Assembly: GCF_028640845.1 (NCBI RefSeq)
Contig: NC_080542.1
Span: forward strand, 136,640,346 to 136,704,345
Length of the DNA: 64,000 nucleotides
Reading direction: 5' to 3'
Source: Ahaetulla prasina
Taxonomy: Eukaryota; Chordata; Lepidosauria; Squamata; Colubridae
Positions 34,701 to 46,700 of this stretch are shown here, piece after piece (positions within the stretch are counted from its first letter, which is position 1; the number at the start of each line of letters is the position of its first letter). The translations under genes and the position numbers were made by a program. Under the pieces are notes generated by a model. That model did not search any database and was not told the origin of the DNA. It saw only the letters and a program-made list of their open reading frames with translations.

Positions 34701-37700
34701 ATTCCTGTTAGAAAACAGGAAGTTCTGGGGGAAAAACCCCGGCCAGTCCAGATCGTCTTCAAGAATCAACTGCAAAAATGAAGAGTTCACCTGGAGTTGA
34801 AGGTCCCAATGGAGCTGCAGCTGCCATGAACCAGCAGGTAGGTATTTTAGTCAGTGATTTACCTTTGTATCCCTTAAAAAAAGTTGAAACCCACTGTCTG
34901 TGTATATACTAGTACCTTCTCCTGTTTACTAGAATGAGACTCGTAGGTAATCGTAGGTAGTACAGGTAATCCTCAATTTACAACCATTCGTTTAGTGACC
35001 GTTTAAAGTTACAACAGCACTAAAAATGATGTGTGGCCTGTCCTCACACCTACAACTTTCGCAACAACCTTAAGATAATATAAATAAAAATTCGAGCTCT
35101 TTGCAATTGGCATGTATTTATGACGGTTGCAGTGTCCCAGATTACATGATCACTTTTTTGTCATCTTCCCAGCTAGCTTCTGACAAGAAATATCAAAGGG
35201 GGAATCCAGATTTGGTTAAGGTGATTAATATGATTCATTTAACAACTGCAGTTATTTATTTAACAACCATGGCAAAAAGGTCATAAAATCAAGTGCAACT
35301 GACTTTGCATTGAAATTGTTAATACTTTACAACAGAAATTCTGGTTCCAACTGTGGTCATAAATTGAGGACTACCTGTAACAGGATGAACCTTAATGAAC
35401 TTTGTTTTCCTCCTCTGGCTCATCCTTTGGCTTAGCTTTTTACTATTTATAATGGATCTCTTTTTAAGAACCTAAAATGGAAGTGAAAACTCTTTCTACA
35501 AACTGACACTGCCCAGAAGTGTATTCAAGGCATACTAACTAACCAGTAGAAAATGTAGGAGATCTAAACGTCCAATCTGTTTCAATAACTTTCACACATT
35601 GGTGCATCCTTGAGTCCTCTCTGAGATCCCACACCAGGACTGAACCATCAACTGTTCCAGCAAACACCAAAGTAGCTTTACAAGGACTGAAGCAGCAACA
35701 TGTCACCTACAAGGCAGAAGAACATATCTCAGGACAGAATAATAACGCCTTATTTTTGTGACTATTTATTCTTAAGCCATAAGGTTTGTGTTCAGAAAAA
35801 TGTGAATTGGTTCATCCAGTACTTGATTCATGATCAATTTGACTCTCTGTGAGTTCCAGTTCTCCCAGCATGGTAACTATGGGCATTTCTCAATGGCTAC
35901 ATTTCTTCTGGTTTGGAAGGCCCCTTGCCCTATCTGACTTATACATAACACATTTAGTGGCCAAAATAGCCACATTTGAGTTTCAGGTTGAGTTTTGTGG
36001 GTAAGCAATCTACTTCCCTCAAGGTCTTCATTTTAGGAGTGCCTAGAACAAGCTCCCAAAATTTCAAGTTCTGAGGAAGCATACCTGAGATTCACAAAGC
36101 AATAATTTCTGAGGACTAGAAGGCTGCCAAACATTCCATATACAGATGATGTATTTGCTATCCAGTGATAGGTCATTTGACGTTTCTGGAAGTCCATGAA
36201 CTGAAAGCAAAGCCTGTCTCTGAGCCTGAGAGATATGCAGACAGGATATCCTGCGGCCTAAAGAGAAGAGTGGGATGAAGCTGGTATTATTTGCACTGGA
36301 GGAGTTCGGGGGAAGCCTAAGTTCAAATGCAGGAAATAGAAGAGGCGAGAATTTGGCTAATTCAATGCTTTTCTTTTCAGTATAGATTATTGATGTTAGA
36401 AGAATGAAAAAAAATCCTTTTTAAACCTTTATCATCCTCCAAAGCTGACCCTTCTGAAGATATTTTGGACCCCTAAGTACAAAAACTCCCTAGAAATATG
36501 CATGAGAAAAAAAAAGAATGATAATGCCTAAAAACGAAGCATAAGGATCAGTGTAGTGATGAAGGCCCCAAGATGTAAACTATGAGACTGTGAGTTCTAG
36601 TTCTGCCTTAGTCATGAAAGCCAACTGGGTAACTTTCATGGCCAAGGCAGGACTAGAACTCACAGTCTCATAGTTTACATCTTGGGGCCTTAGGCCAATC
36701 ACCAGGAGACTTTGAGTTCTAGTCCTGCCTTAGCCATGAAGACAAGCTGGGTCACTTTGGGTCAGTCAGTCTCTCTCAGTCCACCCCAAAACATCAAAAT
36801 AACATTTATTTTCACGCCCAGATGGTTTCTGATGGAAACCAAAATGAATTATTGTCCAAAGTAGCTGAAAAAGAAGATTAAGGAAGTTAGGGGCTGAAAT
36901 GAGAAATATGATTTTATTTATTTATTTGCTTCTTTATTCTTTACTATTAGATTGAGCAACCTGCCTTTATTGTTTCCAAGAGTCACCTGGTTGGCTGTGA
37001 AAAATTACATATTGGACTATTTGAGATCTCATATTCTTACATCACATGACAGGAAGAAAAATATTCTTACCATTCAGGAATGGAAGATTTGTATTTAACT
37101 GGAAGCACCTATCGCTAATGGATAGACTGGATGGCCGTGATCTTAGATTGCGCCTGGGCTGTGTTGCTACTTGATCTTCCTCAAGTAAAACTTCGATCAC
37201 CTTCCAAAAATATTAAACAGTTGGGAACTTTCTATCCGCATTGATTACACAGACTTCCAAGCTAATTATGGCACACAATTGATAAAGCAATCCAGTTTCC
37301 CAGATGCTTTTAAGGATTACAAAAAAACAAAAACTGTGGAATGTCCATAGTGACGTTTGGGTTTCTTTGAACCCACATCCTTGCCTAACAACAGAAAACT
37401 ATCCCATACAAGAGAACCCAAAGGAGAAAAACAAGTATAAGGAAATTGTTTCAAATTATCATTGGGTCATGTTTATATGATAATATGGTTTACCAAGTTA
37501 ACTTCAATATTACTATTTTTTTTAAATTACCAGAGCCAGTTTGGTGAAGTAGTTAAGCTGCTGGCCTAGACACCAGGAGACTATGAGTTCTAGTCCCACT
37601 TTAGGCATGAAAGCCAGCTGGGTGACTTTGAGTCACTGGAAGACTGAGAGTTCTAGTTGCATGAGTGACTCTGAGTCAATCACCAGGAGACTGCGAGTTC

Positions 37701-40700
37701 TAGTTCTGCCTTAGGCGATAAAGCCAGCTAGCTGAATTTGGGCCACCCACTCTCTCCCTCAGTCCAATCCACCTCATAGGATTGTTGCAGTAAGGAAAAT
37801 AGGAGGAAGGAGGATTAGATATATTCACTGCCTTAAGTTACCTATAAAAGTAATAAAGGCAGGATTAAAAAAATCTAATAAATGAATAAAATTATCACCA
37901 TATATATACTATTATTAGCTAATATTATTGATAACTCATAATAATTTGATTAATGGATCATATATATATAAATTATACCTGACAAGCAGATCGTAGGAAG
38001 CTTGCTAGTCTCTGGGAATCAATCTTTAGTGTAATGGCAGTTACATCATGATTGCTTTTGGGCCCTAAAATGAGACATGAGGTAGTAAGAAGGAAACAAA
38101 GAACTGTATCTTCGTATCATTTTACCCATGCTGGAGAAAACAGTGACAGAGATATCAAATTTCCAATGCTTGGCTTCCAGTTGACATTGTAGCAACATAG
38201 ATATAAGAGGAACGGGTCTCCGCGTTCCCTGTGTTGAATTCTTCCTGTTTGTGGGCGCCAAAGGGAGCCTAATCCGCCCTGAAGTGGTGGTGAAGCAAAG
38301 GGGGGCCTCCTGTGAGGTCGGGGAGAGTCACAGCTCTCCTGTCTGGCCTGGGGTCTTTTTTCTCTCTCAGCCATGGCAAGAAGAAGCAGCAGCCTAAAGA
38401 TGGCCGCTACAAAGCTGGGACAATCGAAGAGTAACAGATAAAACTGGTGCTGGAGAGTAGAAGGTAAGCCATGGTGGAACTGGGGGAGAGGATTTTTCTT
38501 TTGTTCTAAATTTAATCCCAAGAAATAATTCAGAATCATTTGCCCAGAACTATGTGTTAAAGCGGTGCCTAAGCATTTTGGGGCTCCCTGAAGAAATACC
38601 TAACTGGAAATGAAAGGTAATAATAGATTTTGAAATACACAGAAAATTGACTCCTAAACTGGGAAGAAGTGGTACTGGGAAGGCATTTTTAAAAATTGGA
38701 ATTATCTATATACAAATTTATTCTGCTTTTACATTTGTTGTATACCTAAATGACGATGGACTAGTAAACTGAAATCTAAGTGGAGACTGCCACCTGCTGA
38801 CAAAAAGGGAAACTACAAGGAAGTGATTCAACCAGAGACATTGGAATATTATATTACATTATAATATATTAGAGGACTGAATTTGCAAAGACGACGTAAG
38901 GTGTTTCTGATAACCTCTGGGACTACTCAAATGTAACTAAGTGTTAATCTATGGGACATAAAGAATTGGGACTAGTGAACTCTTTGAAGGGTAATTCAAA
39001 GACTAAATAAATAGCTCTTGGACTGCTGGATAAAAATCAACTCTCTTTTAAAAATAAAATAATACACTTAAGAAAGAGAAATGAATGGAATTGTACAGGA
39101 GATGGCTGGATTTAAGGACATTATGGAAAAAATGGAAAATACTATACAAGGGATGATGAGCATAGACTAAGATGCCCAAGAAAGGGAGGAATCAAAAGAA
39201 GAAAGGAAGAAGGAAGAAGATGAAGAGGAGCTAACAATAAAAATAATAGTGATGGATGAATTAAACCAGGAGGAAAACATATTAAGAGTGTTGGAAGATA
39301 GGTTTGAAATGGAGGCAGAGGCCTCTGTAGAAATCTTAGGAGCTAGGCAGTGGAAGAGGGTAAAGGTGGGAGGAATACTTAGATTGGACATCCAAGAAGT
39401 AGATATAGATGGAGACTTAAGAGAGGAATGTGGGAGAGAAGAATGTGGAGAAAAAAAGCATAGCAATTAAAGTATTGAAGTGGACAAGAGATGATGGGTA
39501 GATAATTTTTAGCTTTTCTGTTGTTCTGATTTGCCTTTCCTTTTCCTCTCTTTTTTTAAAAGTGCAGCTATCAAAGTATGAAGCGGGCAAGAGATGATGG
39601 ATGGATGATTCCTCTTTTGTGTTGCTGTTTTGAGTTACTTTTTCCTTTCTCTGCCTCTCTATTCTTTTTTATTTTGTTTTCCCCCCCTCTTTTTCTAAGC
39701 AGGTGACATAATTAGAAGTTAGACAGGAACGAAAGAAAAAGCTCCTTAATAAAGGGTGACATGATTAAAAGCTAGAATAAGTGATAGAAATAAAGGGAAT
39801 ATTAATGTATACATTTCTATTTGATAAAATGAAAGTAATAATGAGAAATAGGTGGAATAATTTAATAATGATACTGTAACCTAATATAGATGTGTATTGT
39901 TATTAGAAATATATAAATTGATTGAAATAATAATGTTTAATCTGATTACCATAGTTTCATATGCATTGGAATATATGGCGCCCAGGTGCCACACTGTTCA
40001 CACATTGATCTGAAATTTTTATAAAAAATAAAAAACTTGGGGGGGGGGGAAATAATTTCCAATGCTTGGAGATTCTCTAAGAGTTTCACTAGAGTTCTCA
40101 TCTATCTGCCTGCCTGCTTAGCCAAGTCTTAAACTAATTAATATTAAGGCAAAGAACTGGCTATCTTAAGACTCTTTTTCCCCCCCTAAATAATGGGACA
40201 ATTCTCTGGTATAAGCTTCCACCAGAGATTCATCATGTCCACTAGTTGCAATGTTAAACAGCCTCTTGTTTACATGTATTTCTCAGTTTGGGGATTGTGT
40301 TCGAGCTCTAATTATTTTAAAAACAGGTTTCTTTTCTCTCATTATCTGTCCTGGAAAGGTTTTACTACAACTGTGGGCCACAAATGTTGGCGAAAATAAA
40401 TCAAGGCAAAAGAGATTTAAAAATCATTATTTTTTAATCACCTCCAGATACAAGGGCGGTTTCTCCAGGATGCTGTGTCCATTTTTCCTGAGTTTCTATT
40501 TCCTCTGTCTGAATATCTCTGTCCAGATTATCCTCATTCCACTGCACATAAGCCTAAAATAGAAATTGAAATTATTGGCAAGAAATGTTTTCTCATATCT
40601 GAATATCTATATTTATTACCATATTTCAGGGTATTTTACTAATAGGCAAACATTTTATTACTATGTGTTATTATCCACAGATAAAATATTAAGAAGACAC

Positions 40701-43700
40701 AATAACATGTTTCTTTTGTTAAGATAATTCATGAGCAGGAAAATTAATAATGCACACAATTGTTTATTGTTGAAATGGAAAATTATTGTTTGGAATTAAG
40801 GAGAATTTAATGTATTAATTTTGACTTCTGTCATGCTGATTTCTGGATGATACTGGCAAGACTGGAATGAATGGCTTTTTATTATTTCTGTATTCTATTT
40901 TTATGCTGCTTTTTTGTATATACTTAAAGCGGCCTCATTTTCCCTAGGAAAGCGAAATAAAAACTGCTGGTTAATAAGGGCTATCATATGAGAATTATAA
41001 CATCTGAAGAAATATTTACATGAGTCCTTTTTGTACTTTTTATTAGTATTAAAGCGTAACAGAAAGTGGCAAAATAGATCACACATTTCACTTTTTGACA
41101 CACACAAACACATATGTACATACATACATGCACACATACACACAAATATACATACATACACAGACAGGACTGAAATCTTGCAGAGTCCTTTTTTCAGACA
41201 GAGTTGCCTATACAATAAAAATGAGTAGAATTTACATTGCGTCATTGCTGCATCATCTTGATTTTTCTGACCACATCCTTTGTTTAGTTGTCAGATTTAT
41301 TCCCAGCTGTGACCTACAACTCTTGAATTGTATTGCTATTTTTCTCTTATTTTGTCATCTCATTACCTCACTGTCTATTCCCTTATTCACCTTAAAAATC
41401 TGTTGATATGAACACTTTTTAATAAAATTAAATGGAATAAATGTGAATAATTGGGGTATTATTTTATTTCATACCTGTTTGGTGTTTATTTTCCCAAAGT
41501 TTCGAATGTACATATCATATTCATTTACTGGAGGCAAATCCAACAAACAGAAGCTGACTGAAAAATCCAGGTCAATGAGACGAAGAAGTTCAAAGCTACG
41601 TTTCCTTGAAAAATATGTCACAAGACAGCAAAATGTCTATTAAACAGAAATAAACTTTCACTGGTTAGAAATATTCTCTCTCTGAAAGTAAGAAGAATAA
41701 GCATCAAGGCATCTATACCAAAAATGTTTCATGTTGGTTATTACATTCCACTATATTTTTGACATCAAATGAAAATGTTGACTTGATTAAATGCTTTCTG
41801 GATATAAAATGTTTCCTTTCTAAGTGCTTTCTATGTCTTTCAGAATGGTACTACACAGTACTCTCATAATTATGCCATTTCACACACTGCACAGAGAGAG
41901 ATTTGGGTTTGCATATCCACATAGCAGATGTGTGCAAAGTTTGTTACGTTCATGCTTAACATTTTAAGGCATGTGTATATGCAGATGTGCGTATAAATAA
42001 TTTTTTTTATATATGATACATAAAGTGATTCTCTAGTAGTTTTGCAATAAAAAGTCACCGTTAATATTCCTGAATATTGAAAGTTGCAATGGACTAATAA
42101 TAGATACATGTTGTAGAAACTGTGTAACAACGTGGGCAACAGAAGATAGTCCAAAAAAGCTAAAATTAGAAAAGAAAAACCTGATGTATTTTTCACTTCT
42201 AAAATAGAATTTGAAATAGCAGAATAACAGTGTTGGAAGGGACCTTGGAGGTCTTCTAGTCCATGAGTCTCCAACCTTGGCAACTTTCAGACTTGTGGAT
42301 TTCAAGTCCCAGAAATCCTCAGCCAGATTTGCTGGCTGAGGAACTCTGGGAGTTGAAGTCCACAAGTCTGAAAGTTGCCAAGGTTGGAGACCCCTGTTCT
42401 AGTCCAACCCCCTACTCAGGCAGGAGATTTTATACCACAGACCAACATAGTCCTAGAAATGAATGATGGTGAAATGAAGATGTGCAAGAATCGCTAGATA
42501 CTATTAAGAAAAATACAGCTTTGTCTCTTAATAGGGGGATACCCAAAGCAAATAAGGAAAGAGTAGCAAAAATTCACCAAACTAGGAAACAATAAAATTT
42601 TCTCTATACACACAGTGGCTTGGTAAAAATTATTATATCATTAAGTCCCAGAACCATGAAAACATTCCTTTATTTTGACTCATTTAGATAGTTGCATGCA
42701 ATTAATTTGGAATACAGTATGTACGACAAAATACTTTATTGAACTTTGTCCAATGTACAGCAATTGTAATGTTACAAAAACGAATTAAGATATCACACAC
42801 AACCCAATAGTTACAGGTAGTGATCTATAATAATGCCACCTACTTCTGTTGATCGGCAATTTTTCTGATATTTTGCCGTTGTTGGGCCATTTGGAAATCA
42901 ATGAATTTTCCAGATGTGGGACACTGAGTCACTGAAACTTGCTTTTCTGTAACATAACAACATATATGAATATACTACATACTGTTGTGTAATTATGCTA
43001 ATTTACTATTGCACATTATCTCCATTAAATGGCTTGTGCTTCCATTCGGAAGCAAACTGATATACTGTAACTCACAAATAAACTGAGAATTTTAAGTACC
43101 AAAATGCAGCTAAAAATTGGATTTGTCTACTCTGTGGAAGCTTCTCCAAGAGTATATAATGCAATCACTTTTTAAAAATACCTGACTTTCCCGTATGCAT
43201 TTGCAGAGAAGTTTATCCACAGATAACTGACTCTTGAATTTTTAACCAAACTAAAATGAAAAATGTGGGGTGGATTATCCACAGGTGGTTTATTTTTCAT
43301 GGTATTTTGGTTAAAAATTTGAGGGTCGGGTTATTCACGTAGACGCTTATATGCATCTACAGATAGTAAATCAAAATAAATAAATCATTAAATTAGATTG
43401 AATAAATCTAATATGTGACTGCTAAATTTATTATATGAAAAAACCTAACAATGCTTTGTTAAATTCGGATCAGTTCATGTCTGTAAAACAGGGTGTGTTA
43501 TAGTCCAACTGGTCTGAATAGTCACAAATTGTCAAGTGTGGCATCTTTCCACCCATATTCTTTTAGCCTAATCTGATCCATGTTATGGTGTTTCCCCATG
43601 TTGGGCATTACTGAATATAAAACATGTAATGCTATATCTCTAGTTTAATGTTTCTCAACATTGGCAATTTGAAGATGTGCATACTTCAGCTCTCAGAAAT

Positions 43701-46700
43701 CCCTAGCCAACATGGGTAGCTAGGGAATTTTTGGTGTTGAAGCCCACATTTTCAAATTGCTAAGGCTGAGAAACACTGTTCTAAGCAAAATAAAAGCAAG
43801 ATACAATGATGCTATGGAAGACAAAGGAAAAAGAACATACATTAATACCTGTGAGATTTATCAAGAGAACACAATAAGAAAAATCAGGATATAGAACAAC
43901 AGCCTAAGTAAAGAGTCATAGCAGCAATTTCACCTGCTTATCAAGGCTAATTTAGAAAATTAGTTGGAAAACAATACAGAAACCAGAATTCATAGGTAAT
44001 CAAGGCTTTGATGCATATTCCCTACAACTTCATTTCTTTAATACCTAGAGGATCCTTTCTCTAAAACCCCTCTTGCTAAAAATTTACAAGAGTCCTAGTA
44101 TTTGCATGAGCCTATACTACAAAAAGTGAGATATGTGGTAATTGGATTTGTTTCTTAAAAAAATTATAATCAATGTAGAATAAGATTCACGAAATGGAAC
44201 TAATTAATTAAATAAATAAATAATATTGTGATTGGTGTTGAAATCTGACTCTCATTATGTCAACAACTAACCCAGCCAACAACTTGTTTATTGTTCTTTT
44301 CATTTACAAGGAGAGGATATAGCATTATATCAGCCTTTCTCAAATTGGAATATTCAACTGTTGCAAGTCTGAAATATTTTGAATTGACCCCGTATGAAAA
44401 AGTTATCCTAGAACCAATGAAAGGGAACAGATTAGGAGATGCCAGGTCAAACCTTGGGTATGTGGCAAGCATGCATCCTACCAAGATCTTTAATGCTACC
44501 CACAGAACACCAAGTTGTTGCTGAATCTTAATTTTCAATGGGATGGCCAAATTTTTTTTAAAGTACTTGGAAAACAATGACATAAACTTTGTTCCGTCAA
44601 TTGAAAGGGAATTTTAAGCTTTTGTTGTGCCCTTGGCTCTCTTTTGGGCTATTCCGCAAAGGCCAGCTTGGTTCTCAGAAATTGGAAACTTCTGTTTTAA
44701 ACAATGCGGTCTTTAGTTCCTCTTTGTTGAGAATGTTTCACAAGAGCAGCAATAAATAAGTATAAGTAAAGAAATAGTTTCTACCTTAAACTATTACCTA
44801 ATCACATACCTATTCTTGGGTATTTTTCATGATCTTTTGGAAGATGTTCATTCTTTCTTGAGTTGGGAAGAAAGGCCTTAATCTTTTCATTTTCCGCATT
44901 AATTGCTTTCTGAATTTCTTCTACTTCTGAGCTCTTAGCTACAGTAACTTTCTGTAATCCTGCTTCTGCTCCTCCTTTTTCACTTTTTGCATTCTGGCTA
45001 CTTTCATCATCTTCATCATCAAAGTCATCAAAATCATCTTCATAGTCCTTCAAAAAGATAATGGTGATCACTTTTTTTAGAGTACAAACAGGTTACCACT
45101 TTTAATAGAGTTACTCTATTAAAAGGATGACCCACAATATACAGGTAGTCTTCAACCTATGACCACAATTGAGCCCAAAATTTATGTTATTAAATGAGAA
45201 ATTTGTTAAGTGAGTTTCGCCCATTTTACAACTTTTCTCACTGCATTTGTTAAGCAAATCACTGCAGTTCTTAACTTAGTAACTTGGTTGTTAAGTGAAT
45301 CTGGTTACCCCATTGATCACATGACTCTGGGACACTACAATTATCATTAAATGTGGGTTAGTTGTCAAGCATCCAAATGTAAATCATGTGACCATGGAGA
45401 TGCTGCAATGAAGTGTGAAAAATGGTCATAAGTCACTTTTTTTCAGGGCTGTTGTAACTTTGAACGGTTACTAAATGAATAGTTGTAAGTTGAGGACTAC
45501 CTGTATGTTTTCAACAGCAGCAGCCCTATTGTTTTCTTTATGCTGATCAGCATATTAAAGGTTTTGGGGATTGCTATATAATCCCATGGAATCTTGTTTA
45601 TATTAACAACTCCAATAGAAATCAATAGAAATTCTGTAAAATTGAGTGGGGGGGAATGTCAAAATCTTGTGAGATTTCAAGCAACAGTAAACTGTTCGGG
45701 TGAGATGCTATTTTAAAGATAGTAATGTTGATGCCCTAACTAGGGATCCCTTAGAATATTATGTGGGCTATCATTTATTTTGGACCTAAACTACAGGGCC
45801 ACTATTCTATAGTGCTATGCCTTCTCACTTTTCTCTTTATCTCACAATGGGATTTAAAAGAATGACTGTTCATTATTCATCACCAATAACAATTATGAAA
45901 CTCTTATAAAAAAATTTATGTGCTATACTTTCGAGTAGATGAATATTCTGGACTTTAACAAAGAACCCCAATTAGGCCTGCAAAATATTTTTAAGTACAG
46001 AGCATTCTCAGAAAGTTTCATTATTGACAAGTAATTTAATGTGAAGATCTGTATAAAGAATTATACAGGCTGGCTTTGATCCTGAAGGCAGAATTAGAAC
46101 TCACAGTCGCCTAGTTTATAGAATGCTGCCTCAGGCATTCCTAAATTATTAAAACCAGAAATGATGTCATCTAGAATGGAAATTACCCCTTTCATATCCC
46201 ATTTGAACGATGTTTTTAGCCTCTTCAAATGTTGTTCATACTCACCTCAAAATCATCTTCATAATTTACATAATCACTATAATCTTCACAAAGGGTTTCC
46301 TTTTTCAGTTCCTTAAAGTAATAATAATAATAAAAAGGAATAGTATTAACTCGTGAGGTAGCAGAGGAACATAAAAATATGAGTAGAATTTTTTAGAACA
46401 TTTGCATTAAAAAATAAATAAATAAAACAGCATGCAATGCTTACATTTTGTCCACCTTCTTCATTTCCTTGCCTTTTGAGACGTGATACTGAAGGACCAT
46501 CAGTTTTGTGGTGCTAATTTATCAATATACAAAACAACTGATAAGAGAAAAGCATTGAAATGTGACAGTGTACTTGAATAATGAGTTAGAGCTATCTGTT
46601 TTTAAACTCTAATATTCTAACATTCTATATTTAAATATTTCTCTATGAAAGTCATTTACTTGAAATTAAAGTAAACTACATTCAGTAAAATTATTTTGTT

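Noticed and set aside
38117..38539. 140-codon minus-strand ORF in intron 13
   Set aside because: Runs through the GC-rich start of the retrotransposed insertion; the composition is incidental.
39167..39466. Ser-rich minus-strand ORF
   Set aside because: Antisense of the Glu/Lys-rich L1-type ORF1 region.
44260..44583. Overlapping ORFs on both strands in intron 10
   Set aside because: No splice context, no recognised domain, and the true coding exon 10 lies just beyond at 44810.
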